Assembly: GCA_963714425.1 (NCBI GenBank)
Contig: CAVQOI010000004.1
Span: 248,001-312,000, forward strand
Length of the DNA: 64,000 nt
Origin: DATCYX01 sp963714425
GTDB taxonomy: Bacteria; Chloroflexota; Anaerolineae; Anaerolineales; UBA4823
Reading direction: 5' to 3'
This document shows, piece by piece, positions 36,196 through 45,589 of this stretch. The number at the start of each line of letters is the position of its first letter. Positions within the stretch are counted from its first letter, which is position 1. The notes beneath the pieces were generated by a model that was not told where the DNA came from, did not search any database, and saw nothing but the letters and a program-made list of their open reading frames with translations. The translations under genes were made by a program, and so were the position numbers.

Positions 36196-37039
36196 GGTGC
36201 TCCTCACCTCCACTGTTTGAAGAAAACAAATCTCGCAGCACTTTTACATGCTCATCGCTGATTCCTAATTCATCCAGAACCGGCATCTTCTGCTCACTCA
36301 AGATTCTCCGGCCAAGCCCAGAGTGCCGCCACATCTTTAAGTCTTCCTCCAACGGAGACCCAATTACGTCCTCGCGCACTATCTTCCCATCTGCCATTAC
36401 GAGCACACGCCGAGTTTGCCGGGCAACCGCAGGATCGTGAGAGACGATCACAAACGTCGTCCCCTGGCTGTGATTTAGCTCGTGGAGCAGCTTAAGCAGT
36501 TCCATCCCCGCGTTTGTATCCAGGCTTCCTGTAGGCTCGTCGGCCAACACCAGGGGCGGATTGTTCGCCAGAGCCCTGGCAACAGCTACGCGCTGCCGCT
36601 GCCCACCTGATAGCTGGTTGGGCAGGTGATTCATCCGGTCGCCAAGATCTACAAGCTCCAAGAGCTCGTTCGAGCGTTTACGGCGAGCACGCGATCCCAC
36701 ATGTCCCATCATCGGCACTTCGACGTTTTCGCGAGCGGTCATGGTGGGCAGCAAGTTGTGCAATTGGAACATAAACCCAACCGTCTTGCTGCGAAATGTG
36801 TCCTTATTACGAATTTTGGCTAGATCCTGCTCATTGACAAATACCTGCCCGCGGGTGGGTTTATCCAAGGCACCAATCATATTCAGCAGCGTGCTCTTTC
36901 CACTTCCGCTTGGCCCCATCACTGTCAGGAGTTCCCCTGGGGCAATTTGCAGGTTGACACCATCCAGAGCATGGATTTCCTCACCATCTCCGTATATGCG
37001 CGTCAGATCGCGCGTCTCAACAATCCATTCGACTGCCAT
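36188..37039 (-). CDS. ABC transporter ATP-binding protein (MacB/LolD-type)
   Basis: Walker [13 protein letters not shown] (about residues 41-52), Q loop [10 protein letters not shown], signature [15 protein letters not shown], Walker [14 protein letters not shown] and H loop IVSHD are all present. About 60 extra residues follow the usual MacB-type ATPase end ([20 protein letters not shown]...), of unknown role. It lies 14 bases behind the adaptor gene; together with it and the permease it forms a three-gene exporter of the MacB class, which moves peptides, lipids or toxic compounds from the membrane outwards. Confidence 0.94.
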   Translation of the reverse strand: MAVEWIVETRDLTRIYGDGEEIHALDGVNLQIAPGELLTVMGPSGSGKSTLLNMIGALDKPTRGQVFVNEQDLAKIRNKDTFRSKTVGFMFQLHNLLPTMTARENVEVPMMGHVGSRARRKRSNELLELVDLGDRMNHLPNQLSGGQRQRVAVARALANNPPLVLADEPTGSLDTNAGMELLKLLHELNHSQGTTFVIVSHDPAVARQTRRVLVMADGKIVREDVIGSPLEEDLKMWRHSGLGRRILSEQKMPVLDELGISDEHVKVLRDLFSSNSGGEEHPK

Positions 37040-37053
37040 TGGTCACACCTGGA

Positions 37054-38238
37054 TTACTCATCCACCTCAATGTCTACAAAAGCTGTCATCCCCCAACGCA
37101 GTTTTGCCGGGATCTCCTCCAACACCAATTCAACTGTATAGTTCACACCCGATCCTACGGACGCTTTGGGAGCAATCCGCACCACCTTAGCGTTTACAGC
37201 CACATCCGGCAGAGCATCGAATGTGACAAATGCTGGATTGCCGACATCCACTCGAGCAACATCGATTTCGTTTAGATCGGTTGTCTCCACGCGCAGGTGC
37301 TCCAGGTCGGAGAGCAGCAAGACTTCCTGTCCCGGGTTGATAAATTCGCCTTGCTTGATATATAGCTCGGTGACCGTTCCAGAAATAGGTGCCAATAGCT
37401 CGAGATCACGCAAAGCCGATTCGGCAGCCATTTGCTGAGCTTTGGCGTTGGCGATTCGCTCCTCAGCCAGAGCAACATCATCTGGGGCGGGTCCTTTCTT
37501 CAGGATTTCTACCTCGCGCTCAGAGGCGGAAAGGCGCGCCTGGGCTACCGTCACCTCTGCATTCGCCTCAGCAACGTCCAGATCGTTCGCCCCAGCAAGT
37601 AGATTATTCAATAAACGAACGGCTGCATTATATTGCTCTTCAGCCTGCGCTTTTACGCTCAACAAGGCTGCGCGTGTCAAGTTATCCTCCGGCTTGTTCT
37701 CATACGGCGCAAAATCTTCGCGCGCCTTATCCAGCCGGTCACGCGCGAGCACCAGATTAGCGCGCGCCTGGTCGATATCTGCCGGCTTGGCTGCTAGCTC
37801 GATGTTATACTGCCGGCGTTCTGCGTCGCGTAACGCCTGCCTGGCATCAATGACGCTTCTTTCTGCCTGAGCAAGACGCAGCTCCAAATCGTCAGATAGC
37901 TGGTCGAGGTTATATTGGGCTGTAACTAATTCCAGGCGGGCTGCGGCAATTGCAGCCTGCAGATCTTCCTTCCCTGCCAGCCGTAGCAGTGGTTGACCGG
38001 CATTGACGACATCGTTTTGTGCAGCCAATACTTCTTCCACCACGCCTCCGACCGTCATGCTCAGAGAGGTAAAGGTAGCAGGTACCACGATGCCGGTTGC
38101 GCTAACAATGGGTGGGAGATTATCGTCAACAATGGCCTCCGGGGTAGGAGAGCCTGCCTGACCCAACCCATTGCAGCCTGCGAAAACCAGACCAATCAAC
38201 AAGGATAACCGTAGAGTTCTTTGCTTTGAGAATTGCAT
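37054..38238 (-). CDS. HlyD/MacA-family adaptor lipoprotein of the ABC exporter
   Basis: The start is ATG 38238 with AAGGGA ahead, which gives a lipoprotein leader (SLLIGLVFAGC, Cys near residue 21); the frame is open a further 61 codons upstream but these are unlike protein. 394 residues: a biotinyl-lipoyl half (VVEEVLAAQNDVVNAGQPLLRL), a long coiled-coil hairpin (about 95-260), the other lipoyl half (LLAPISGTVTELYIKQGEFINPGQEVLLL) and a beta-barrel domain. In a monoderm cell such adaptors work with the MacB-like permease without an outer-membrane channel. Confidence 0.9.
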   Translation of the reverse strand: MQFSKQRTLRLSLLIGLVFAGCNGLGQAGSPTPEAIVDDNLPPIVSATGIVVPATFTSLSMTVGGVVEEVLAAQNDVVNAGQPLLRLAGKEDLQAAIAAARLELVTAQYNLDQLSDDLELRLAQAERSVIDARQALRDAERRQYNIELAAKPADIDQARANLVLARDRLDKAREDFAPYENKPEDNLTRAALLSVKAQAEEQYNAAVRLLNNLLAGANDLDVAEANAEVTVAQARLSASEREVEILKKGPAPDDVALAEERIANAKAQQMAAESALRDLELLAPISGTVTELYIKQGEFINPGQEVLLLSDLEHLRVETTDLNEIDVARVDVGNPAFVTFDALPDVAVNAKVVRIAPKASVGSGVNYTVELVLEEIPAKLRWGMTAFVDIEVDE

Positions 38239-38303
38239 TCCCTTATCTCCCAAATGGAGAAGATTATGTTGTCTTCTCGCCTGTGTTCTATCCGAAATTA
38301 CCT

Positions 38304-40550
38304 TTACTCGTATCGTAACGCTTCCACCGGCTGTAATCGGGTGGCACGCAGGGCAGGGTAAAGCCCACCCAACAAGCCCAGCAACAATGCGATCACAATT
38401 GCACGCACGAAAACCTGCCACTCCCAGGTCACCTGGAAGTAATCACCCACAACCGGGGCAATTGTCATTAATTTCGTCAGGACGAATGCGATAAGGATAC
38501 CTGACAGACCACCCAATAAACCCAATACCAATGACTCGCGAACAATCATGCCAAGGATAGCTCCAGGCCCCCAACCTAGTGAACGCAGCACCCCGATCTC
38601 GCGTGTGCGCTCGAAGACAGCCATCAACATCGTATTCAGCACTCCAACACCTCCCACAATTATAGCAAGCACAGAAATGCCTGTCAGCATGGCATCCGAG
38701 GATTGAAAGTCTGGCATTTGTTCGGCGAACTCGCCACTCAAAGCGGCGTGTGCTTCCGGAAAGGTCGTATTGATACGCTCTACGATTTCTTCTGCCTTTG
38801 CCGGATCTCGCACTTTGACAGCCATCATGGTCACTTTGCGCGGCCTGCCCACATAGGATTGTGCGTCCCTCAGAGAGATCACACCTCCCAGCTCCTCCCA
38901 CGAGATACTGCTCTCGTAGATCCCTACAATCCTGAAACGTATCCCGCTTAAATCAATGGTATCACCCACATCCTTATTCTGTGCATCCGCCATCGCCTTG
39001 CCAATAATGATCTGGTGATTCGTCCTCAACAAATCACCAGAAATGATCCGGAAGCGCCGGATCGCAGGCTCGTTCGGTGCAAACCCCTGTAATATGAAGA
39101 AGCCACCTGAATCAGGCAGCATAACAGCGGTGAAGATCATCCCGCTTACACTCGCGACGTCTGGAAGAGCAGCGATCTTATCTCCAATGCGTTCATCCAG
39201 GGCGCTCAGCGAGGTATCGCTGATATCCGCTTGCCGGATCATAATCTGGCTGCCAGAACCCGATATCATCTCGGTCATATCACCCGCCATGCTGGTGATC
39301 ACAGCCTCGAGTGCGATAATCGCTCCTACTGTGATGCCGATGACGCTCATGGTGAGGAGTGTGCGGGTCCTGCGTTGCCACAGGCTCTGAACCGCCAACC
39401 CCCCCACTGGCAACCGGTGAACTTTATCAGCAGAGCCACCTTCATAGCGAAGCGCCTCTACCGGCTGCAAGCGCGAAGCTCGGAAAGCTGGATAGATGCC
39501 TGCCACCAGACCCATCACCAGCACAACAATGAAGGCTTGCTGCAAAGAGCCTGCGTCGATGTCCGCTGTGCTGGCACCCATCATTAGGGTCCCACGCGAG
39601 ATGGCATCCAGCAAAACATAACCCGCACCTACCCCAAGAATTCCGCCCACCAGGCAAACTGAAATCGCCTCCATAAGGATCATCCACATCACACGCCACT
39701 GGCTCCAGCCGAGGGCTCTCAGAACCCCGATCTCGCGCGTGCGTTCATAGACCGACATAAGCTGTGCGTTCATCATTCCAACGCCGCCAAGGAGGATTGC
39801 CAGCCCTCCAATCACCCATACATAAGCGCCAACCATGTCTAATAGTATCTGCTTGTTCTGAAATTCCTGGATACCACTTAGTTCCAAATCGGGCATTTGA
39901 CGCTCGACGCGGGAGATAAAGCGCTGGCGAAGCGCAGGATCTTCAAGCTGAATGTAGATAACGCTTACTTGACGAGGTTTCCCGAGAAGCTCTTGGGCAT
40001 CATCAAGCAAGAGCACAGCCCCGGAATCTTCGAAAGCATCGCCGGTTTGGTAAATGCCAATCACCCGATACACGCTTCCTGTAAGCCGCATCGAGTCTCC
40101 AGGAATTTTATCCAGCACTTCAGCGGCTCCAGAACCCAGCAAAATGGGCTTGCCGTGTGAGATTTGTGCTTCACGGGATGTCAACCCTGCTCCTTCGACA
40201 ATCTGGAACCGGTTCATAACGAAGCTATCTTGGGAATAGCCGAATACAAAGAAGAACGGCTGGCCCTCTGCCTGCACGAATCCCTGGAGCATTCCGCTCA
40301 ATTTCGAAACCTCAGGCATCACAGCCAGCTGGGAGACGACGCCTTCCTCAACGACACTGTAACTGATATCGAATGAATCCGGCTGGCTAATAATTAGGTC
40401 TGCCTTGCTTCCAGATAGCATGGAGCCATAGCCGGCTTCCAATCCGTCCGCCATGGCTCCCAAGCCAATAATGGCTGCCACACCGATGCTTATACCCAGC
40501 ACGGTGAGTGCAGTGCAAATCCTGCGGCGGAGTAGATTCTTTATGAACAT
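38304..40550 (-). CDS. double-length MacB/FtsX-family ABC permease
   Basis: Start at ATG 40550; TTG lies one codon earlier. About 748 residues consist of two tandem MacB units: N-terminal helix, periplasmic core (MacB_PCD) and three FtsX helices, twice. Each half ends in the same motif, SRLQPVEALRYE (near residue 372) and TRLQPVEALRYE at the C-terminus, and each contains the family pattern ILGGVGMMNAQLMSVYERTREIGVLRALGW or IVGGVGVLNTMLMAVFERTREIGVLRSLGW. So one chain replaces the usual homodimer. First gene of the exporter operon. Confidence 0.92.
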   Translation of the reverse strand: MFIKNLLRRRICTALTVLGISIGVAAIIGLGAMADGLEAGYGSMLSGSKADLIISQPDSFDISYSVVEEGVVSQLAVMPEVSKLSGMLQGFVQAEGQPFFFVFGYSQDSFVMNRFQIVEGAGLTSREAQISHGKPILLGSGAAEVLDKIPGDSMRLTGSVYRVIGIYQTGDAFEDSGAVLLLDDAQELLGKPRQVSVIYIQLEDPALRQRFISRVERQMPDLELSGIQEFQNKQILLDMVGAYVWVIGGLAILLGGVGMMNAQLMSVYERTREIGVLRALGWSQWRVMWMILMEAISVCLVGGILGVGAGYVLLDAISRGTLMMGASTADIDAGSLQQAFIVVLVMGLVAGIYPAFRASRLQPVEALRYEGGSADKVHRLPVGGLAVQSLWQRRTRTLLTMSVIGITVGAIIALEAVITSMAGDMTEMISGSGSQIMIRQADISDTSLSALDERIGDKIAALPDVASVSGMIFTAVMLPDSGGFFILQGFAPNEPAIRRFRIISGDLLRTNHQIIIGKAMADAQNKDVGDTIDLSGIRFRIVGIYESSISWEELGGVISLRDAQSYVGRPRKVTMMAVKVRDPAKAEEIVERINTTFPEAHAALSGEFAEQMPDFQSSDAMLTGISVLAIIVGGVGVLNTMLMAVFERTREIGVLRSLGWGPGAILGMIVRESLVLGLLGGLSGILIAFVLTKLMTIAPVVGDYFQVTWEWQVFVRAIVIALLLGLLGGLYPALRATRLQPVEALRYE

Positions 40551-40879
40551 CAAAATGCGCCAGTTCTCGTCAACTATATATTCAGTCTTTATTTGATTAA
40601 ATCACAAGTTATACTCGTGATCCTGCGTACCAGTTCATCCAATCGCCTATACCCGACCAGATCAATCAGCATATCCATCAGACATACACCCTCCAGTTTA
40701 CCAGCGAGTGTGCTCCTTAGGAAAATGCAGGCGCCGCTCGACTGCACTCATGGTCCAGTCGAGCTCAGGCACATTTTACCCGCAAATTGGTATTATGTTT
40801 ATTATCAGCAGATCGTTAGGGGTATGTAATAGCCAGGCACAGGTCTCAATGCACCATCGATCATGGAAAATCGTATAAA
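40551..40879. other. intergenic region upstream of the ABC exporter
   Basis: No supported gene. It contains a perfect 9-bp inverted repeat gctcgactg / cagtcgagc (40736-40744 and 40756-40764), which may be an operator or a weak terminator, and AT-rich DNA at 40560-40630 that could hold the exporter promoter. I cannot assign -10/-35 boxes. Confidence 0.4.
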
Positions 40880-40915
40880 GAGCAAAGCCCGGCGATATTC
40901 TGCCGGGCTTTGCTC
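40880..40915 (-). terminator. terminator of the cytochrome oxidase operon
   Basis: Perfect 14-bp stem gagcaaagcccggc / gccgggctttgctc with an 8-base loop, 24 bases past the stop of ctaA-ctaB. On the minus strand TTTATACGATTTT follows. Confidence 0.85.
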
Positions 40916-40938
40916 ACACTACCGATAAGCGCGTCCCC

Positions 40939-42735
40939 TTATACCAGCGCATCCACCATTAAAATTACAAAGAGGAGAGCCAGGTACATACTGGAATAGC
41001 GATACATCTTCCAGGCAACCCGGTTACCTCCCTCTTTCCACAACTTCCACGCCGCTAGGATCAACCAGCCTCCGAGCGTCGCAGCCCCCACTAAATAGAT
41101 ACTGCCTCCCAACCCGATGAGGGGGAGCAATAAAGTAAGTGCAACCAACTCAAGCGTATAAATCAGGATCTGCCAGCGTGTCGCTTTCTCGCCGCGCACT
41201 ACTGGCAACATAGGCACTCCAGCGCGGGCATAATCCTTCCGGCGCACAAGCGCCAGCGCCCAGAAATGGGGAGGAGTCCACATGAAAACAACGGCAAATA
41301 AAAAAAGAGAGGGGATGTTCAAGCTTCCTGTCGCCGCAGCCCATCCCACCAGGGGTGGGATTGCCCCAGCCCCCCCTCCGATAACGATGTTTTGTACGGT
41401 GGTTTTCTTCAATAGAAGGCTGTAGATAAGCACATAATAGATAATGCCAGCCAGAGTGAGCAGAGCAGCGAGAATATTCACTGCAGCTGCTACCAGATAG
41501 AAAGACGCCAATGCCAGGCCCACCCCAAATGCCAGCCCCTCTCCAGGAGTCAGCCGACCTGCCGGGATGGGGCGATTCTGTGTGCGTTGCATCTGCAGAT
41601 CATCGTACCGGTCAATATACTGGTTGATGGCTCCAGAGCCTCCAGCTGCCATAAAGCCGCCCAGGAGAGTCCAAAACGACAGCCAAAACTCCGGCCAGGC
41701 CCGAGCCCCAATGACCATGCCTGCGTACGTGGTAACCAATAACAAGGCGACTACGACAGGTTTGGTGAGCATAATAAAATCTTTGAGCATGTTCAGGGAG
41801 AAACTCCCGCGTTGTTCCTCATCTGACTGGTAGATCGTCTGTCCAACCAGGATTACCTGAACAACCATGCTCACCCACACTGCAACAGCCGTGGTTTGGT
41901 GGAGAACCATGAGAGATGGTGGGAAACCTGCTGCCAGGCGGGCGCCCATCAGCGCTTGAGCAAAGAAGAGCACTCCCGTTGCTGTGCTGGCGACAAGAAC
42001 CGGAGTATTTGAGCGTTGCGTGAGCCAGGCACGCCAGACAAACCAACCGATCAAACCTCCCATGCCAAGCACGAGAGTCCTGTGACCCATAGCAATCCAT
42101 CCAAGTGGATTTTCTGGTAAGCCAAAACCGTTGCAGAGCGGCCAGCCTGGGCAAGCCTGGGAGGCGTCCATCCCAGAAACAACAGCCCCACTGGCAAGGA
42201 GCAGGAATAACGAGCCAAGCGTCAGAAGCGACAGCCTGCCAAACGCGCTAGAATACTTCCACGCATGCGTTTCCAGCCTTTCCCGATTTATCGACAAGAA
42301 AGCTCCCGTCGTTGCACCTGCAAGGCTCCCGAGAATGATTAGCGACAGACCCAGGTGAGCAGTCGATAACCAGGCGCTGCCACCTACCTGCGACGAGGTA
42401 ACGATCAAAGCTCCCAAAGAAATTTGCAATGCGAGCATTCCCAGAGCTAGATAGATCGAAAATTTCATCCAGCGGGGAACGGATGCATCTCTCCTAGCTG
42501 CCCAGAATGCAGCCAGGACGATCGGCAGGACCAGTGCCGTGCTCAGCCTGTGTGCGAAATCCAAAGCTGCGCTCGCTGGAGGCGGAGTCCAACTGCCGAA
42601 ACAAGTAGGCCAATCCGGACAAGCCATGCCGGCATCGGAATTGCTCACCAATCCTCCGCTTACCACCAATGCAAAGACTGCGATCGTAGCCGCCAGCAAG
42701 ATATTACGCAGTGAAAAAGTTCGTATTAATGTCAT
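40939..42735 (-). CDS. ctaA-ctaB: heme A synthase fused to heme O synthase (CtaA-CtaB)
   Basis: One chain of 598 residues holds both enzymes for heme A. Residues 1-300 are CtaA/COX15: eight helices, with heme-ligand histidines in DFAHRLSTALVL, LSTAHLGLSLI, IAMGHRTLVLG and LMVLHQTTAVAV, and Cys pairs in the loops (GMACPDWPTCFG, SQACPGWPLCNG). Residues about 318-598 are CtaB/COX10 of the UbiA superfamily: NQYIDRYDDLQMQRTQNRPIPAG and the second Asp-rich region near LVRRKDYARAGVPMLP. The fusion makes heme O and passes it on to be oxidised. It is the last gene of the oxidase operon. Confidence 0.95.
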   Translation of the reverse strand: MTLIRTFSLRNILLAATIAVFALVVSGGLVSNSDAGMACPDWPTCFGSWTPPPASAALDFAHRLSTALVLPIVLAAFWAARRDASVPRWMKFSIYLALGMLALQISLGALIVTSSQVGGSAWLSTAHLGLSLIILGSLAGATTGAFLSINRERLETHAWKYSSAFGRLSLLTLGSLFLLLASGAVVSGMDASQACPGWPLCNGFGLPENPLGWIAMGHRTLVLGMGGLIGWFVWRAWLTQRSNTPVLVASTATGVLFFAQALMGARLAAGFPPSLMVLHQTTAVAVWVSMVVQVILVGQTIYQSDEEQRGSFSLNMLKDFIMLTKPVVVALLLVTTYAGMVIGARAWPEFWLSFWTLLGGFMAAGGSGAINQYIDRYDDLQMQRTQNRPIPAGRLTPGEGLAFGVGLALASFYLVAAAVNILAALLTLAGIIYYVLIYSLLLKKTTVQNIVIGGGAGAIPPLVGWAAATGSLNIPSLFLFAVVFMWTPPHFWALALVRRKDYARAGVPMLPVVRGEKATRWQILIYTLELVALTLLLPLIGLGGSIYLVGAATLGGWLILAAWKLWKEGGNRVAWKMYRYSSMYLALLFVILMVDALV

Positions 42736-42795
42736 TGTTAAATTAATTCTGTGTACAAGTCAGGCATCAGAACACAAATCATACAATCTCTCGTT

Positions 42796-43593
42796 TTATC
42801 TCTTGCCCATCTCACGTTTGCGGACAAAATATGGAAATCCTAAGCCCAAAAGGGCAGCAAAGCTGAACCATTGCAAAGCATATCCCAGATGTGGACCTTC
42901 GATCAATTCGAGTTCTGGCAGACTACTGTGAGGCAACCTGGTCTGGTCTGGGTTAGGTGCCATCTGCACATACACCGGTAAGAAGCTGCCTGAGATTTGC
43001 GCTCCGATTGCATCAACATTAGCGAAATACCACAGTCGCAACGACTCATCTCCTGGCGCTGGTATCGGATCAGTCCGGCGACCAAAATCCGGCTGGGACT
43101 GAGAAGCGCGGATCATCCCATTTACACGCACGATCCCGGGCTCGTCATACATACGCCACTCCTGGTCGCTCGGATAGATACCGGGCACCCAGCCACGATC
43201 TACTAATACAAATTGATCTGTACCTGCGATCCGGAGCGGGGTCAGTAAGCGCACACCGGGCTCGTTGTCCCACACTTGATTGCGCAAACCGACTTGTTGC
43301 GAAAAATCGTACTCGCCAAGGACGGTAACTGACCGGTATTCCATGCTCAAAAGGTCTGCACTCATGGTCGCACTGGATAATTCCAAAACAGGTTGGTCCA
43401 GCTGCGCCTGAACGCGAGCATTAAATGCGCGGCGCTGCTCTAACCTGTCTAGCTGCCATATCCCCAGGCGGATAGTTAAAGCCATACCTGCGACCACAAG
43501 AAACGTCGCCAGGATCCAGCGCCGGCTGACCATCTGCACCAAGGGAAATCCTCCCAGCTTCCGATAGGAAGCGGCTTTGACATTACCGCTCAT
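42796..43593 (-). CDS. SURF1-family oxidase assembly protein
   Basis: 265 residues with two membrane helices: N-terminal WILATFLVVAGMALTIRLGIWQLDRLEQR and C-terminal YALQWFSFAALLGLGFPYFVRKR, the typical SURF1 hairpin. Between them is the periplasmic domain with YRSVTVLGEYDFSQQVGLRNQ and FVLVDRGWVPG. SURF1 helps insert heme A into subunit I. The start overlaps the upstream gene by 4 bases. Confidence 0.93.
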   Translation of the reverse strand: MSGNVKAASYRKLGGFPLVQMVSRRWILATFLVVAGMALTIRLGIWQLDRLEQRRAFNARVQAQLDQPVLELSSATMSADLLSMEYRSVTVLGEYDFSQQVGLRNQVWDNEPGVRLLTPLRIAGTDQFVLVDRGWVPGIYPSDQEWRMYDEPGIVRVNGMIRASQSQPDFGRRTDPIPAPGDESLRLWYFANVDAIGAQISGSFLPVYVQMAPNPDQTRLPHSSLPELELIEGPHLGYALQWFSFAALLGLGFPYFVRKREMGKR

Positions 43594-44114
43594 CCCCTGC
43601 TCCCAGCCGTTGGAGTTTTACCAGGTTTAATTGGAAACACCAACACACCATAGATGAACAGGAATGCCATGGTCGGGGGTACCGCCACACCCAGAGCAGT
43701 TAACCGCGTGCTTAGCGTGGTGGGTTGGCGCACGTCTAAACCGAGGACCTTAGAAGGCGCGAACGAGCAGGAGTAACTGTACTTGTTTGGATCTGCCAGC
43801 TCCAGCCGCCCCGTGGCTCCAGGCGGCACCCATACCGGACCCAGCTGGTGCGAAGTGGAATCGTCATTTCTCACTTCCAGCACATCACCCATTACAAAGA
43901 TCATTTTTTCTGGAATTGATGGCTCAGCCTCCCCTGAAGCTACCCGGTCAGACGTACCTGCCGGGATTATCAGCTGGACAGTCTGCGGCGGGCGATCGGA
44001 TTTCTCCTTCTGCAACAGGTAAGCCCCTTCACTAATCGCCGCGACGATCAGAATAGAGATCACCGCTGTGATCAACAATCGGACAAGGTATGGCCTAAAA
44101 TCTGTCTTGCTCAT
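43590..44114 (-). CDS. membrane-anchored cupredoxin-like protein of the oxidase operon
   Basis: Start at ATG 44114 (TTG one codon earlier). An N-terminal helix (LVRLLITAVISILIVAAISEGAYLL), a periplasmic domain of about 100 residues, and a C-terminal helix (VAVPPTMAFLFIYGVLVFPI). The middle has a cupredoxin-like pattern: GDVLEVRNDDSTSHQLGPVWVPPGATGRL with one His, then YSYSCSF with one Cys. The second His and the Met of blue copper sites are not evident. Position between SCO and SURF1 suggests a role in copper delivery or oxidase assembly; this is inference. Confidence 0.65.
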   Translation of the reverse strand: MSKTDFRPYLVRLLITAVISILIVAAISEGAYLLQKEKSDRPPQTVQLIIPAGTSDRVASGEAEPSIPEKMIFVMGDVLEVRNDDSTSHQLGPVWVPPGATGRLELADPNKYSYSCSFAPSKVLGLDVRQPTTLSTRLTALGVAVPPTMAFLFIYGVLVFPIKPGKTPTAGSRG

Positions 44115-44125
44115 CAATCATTCCA

Positions 44126-44722
44126 TCAGTTTGTCAGGTGCTGAATATCCTCGACAATCGATTCCCATTGCGTATCCACGGTGAATGTCAGCCGCCAATT
44201 ACCAAACGCATCGAGGGCATAGATTCGGGAGGTATGGTCTACGTTATACCCCTCACTATCATGGTGATCCGGAACCGAAACGAAGACTCCGTAATCTTTC
44301 CACACCGGCTCGAGCTCACTCTGGTTCCCAGTCAACCCGATGATTTCCGAAGCATACTTCGATAGATGATCCTTTATTTGAGTGGGGGTATCCCGCTCAG
44401 GATCAACAGTGATAAAGATCAGCTGAACTTCATCTCCAAATTGGGCGTGAATCTGTGTGAAATTCGCCAGGGTAACTGGACATACGTCGGGGCAGTTCGT
44501 GAAGCCAAAGAAGATCAATGTAGCCCTGCCAAGATTTTCCGCCAACTGAAATGGCTGCCCATCCTGATCGGTCAAAGTGAAGTTTGGAGCCGGGACAGGC
44601 GGGTCAATCAGAGAGCCATGGAACACATATTCTCCAATAGCCGCCCTCAGGATCACCAGCACCACCAGCAGGAGAATCCCAACCCCACTCAAATACAGAA
44701 ATGGGGATTTCATATCCTGCAT
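44126..44722 (-). CDS. SCO1/SenC copper chaperone
   Basis: N-terminal membrane anchor (LYLSGVGILLLVVLVILRAAIG), then a thioredoxin-like domain with FTLTDQDGQPFQL, the copper motif CxxxC in FGFTNCPDVCPVTLAN, VDPERDTPTQIKDHL and the third ligand His in YNVDHTSRIYALD. SCO proteins load or reduce the CuA site of subunit II. It lies between subunit III and the cupredoxin-like gene. Confidence 0.95.
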   Translation of the reverse strand: MQDMKSPFLYLSGVGILLLVVLVILRAAIGEYVFHGSLIDPPVPAPNFTLTDQDGQPFQLAENLGRATLIFFGFTNCPDVCPVTLANFTQIHAQFGDEVQLIFITVDPERDTPTQIKDHLSKYASEIIGLTGNQSELEPVWKDYGVFVSVPDHHDSEGYNVDHTSRIYALDAFGNWRLTFTVDTQWESIVEDIQHLTN

Positions 44723-44744
44723 AATTACCCTGCCTCAAATCAAC

Positions 44745-45323
44745 TTAGAGAACCGGCGCGCCAATGAGATAGAGCGCTGGGTAGAAGAAGACCCATACCA
44801 CATCCACGAAATGCCAGTAGACTGCGCAGGCTTCCACCGCCCAATGACGCTCCGGAGAATACAGACCCTTGCGCCCATTGCGGTAAACAACTGCCAGGAA
44901 AATTACGCCGGTTAGCACGTGAAAAGCGTGGAAGCCCGTCATGGCGTAGAAGAGCGAAGCCGCCGCACCATCAGCCGGGCCGAATGGAGCAATTTGCCAC
45001 TCTACACCCACAACGCCCACCAGGAAGATCACCCCCAAGACCAGGGTGATCAAGGTGCCGCGCAGGAAGGTCTTTTGGTCTCCGTGCGCCATTGCCGTCT
45101 CGGCACGATTCATGAAGAAACTGCTCATTAAGAGTACAGATGTAACCACCAAGCCAAGAAACTGGCTCACCTCAGGGCGTGATGCTGTGCCCAACAAGTA
45201 GAACCGGCTGACGTATAACCCACCGAATACGAACGTATCCGATAGGATGAATAGCCATAATCCCAGGCGGTTCGCTGAAAGCTTGCGCTGATAATCTGCT
45301 AAGGTCTTTGTGACGGCTGTCAT
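44745..45323 (-). CDS. ctaE: cytochrome c oxidase subunit III
   Basis: 192 residues with five membrane helices, the short bacterial form. Typical sequences: LGLWLFILSDTFVFGGLYVSRFYLL, TAMAHGDQKTFLRGTLITLVLGVIFL, FYAMTGFHAFHVLTGVIFL and AVYWHFVDVVWVFFYPALYL. GAGGAG lies 8 bases before the ATG, which overlaps the stop of the subunit IV gene by 4 bases. Confidence 0.95.
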   Translation of the reverse strand: MTAVTKTLADYQRKLSANRLGLWLFILSDTFVFGGLYVSRFYLLGTASRPEVSQFLGLVVTSVLLMSSFFMNRAETAMAHGDQKTFLRGTLITLVLGVIFLVGVVGVEWQIAPFGPADGAAASLFYAMTGFHAFHVLTGVIFLAVVYRNGRKGLYSPERHWAVEACAVYWHFVDVVWVFFYPALYLIGAPVL

Positions 45324-45547
45324 TCTTGAATCTCCTCTTCGGGAGCAAATACTCGCGATATATGCATGTAATCACGCACTATAAAAAACGCCTTTATCAG
45401 TGCTACACCCAAAATCGGAGCCCACCATAACGCCGCCACCGCACCAAGCCAGTACTCGCCGGCGGTAAGCGCTACCAGCAGAATGAGCACGCCAACGCCA
45501 ATGCGAAATGCCTCTTGTTTCTTGTCTTCCATCATTTTCTCGTCCAT
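45320..45547 (-). CDS. cytochrome c oxidase subunit IV (CtaF-like)
   Basis: I chose the second ATG (45547), because AGAAGG is 6 bases ahead of it but touches the first ATG (45553). About 75 residues with two or three helices (IGVGVLILLVALTAGEYWLG, WAPILGVALIKAFFIVRDYMHI), matching prokaryotic subunit IV proteins. It stabilises the oxidase. Lies between subunits I and III. Confidence 0.85.
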   Translation of the reverse strand: MDEKMMEDKKQEAFRIGVGVLILLVALTAGEYWLGAVAALWWAPILGVALIKAFFIVRDYMHISRVFAPEEEIQE

Positions 45548-45589
45548 AATCATCCTTCTTTTTTCGTCACGGGTTTGACGTGCATCGGA

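Noticed and set aside
40593..40829. 78-codon open frame in the gap upstream of the ABC exporter
   Set aside because: Composition is unlike protein, no ribosome site, overlaps inverted repeats.
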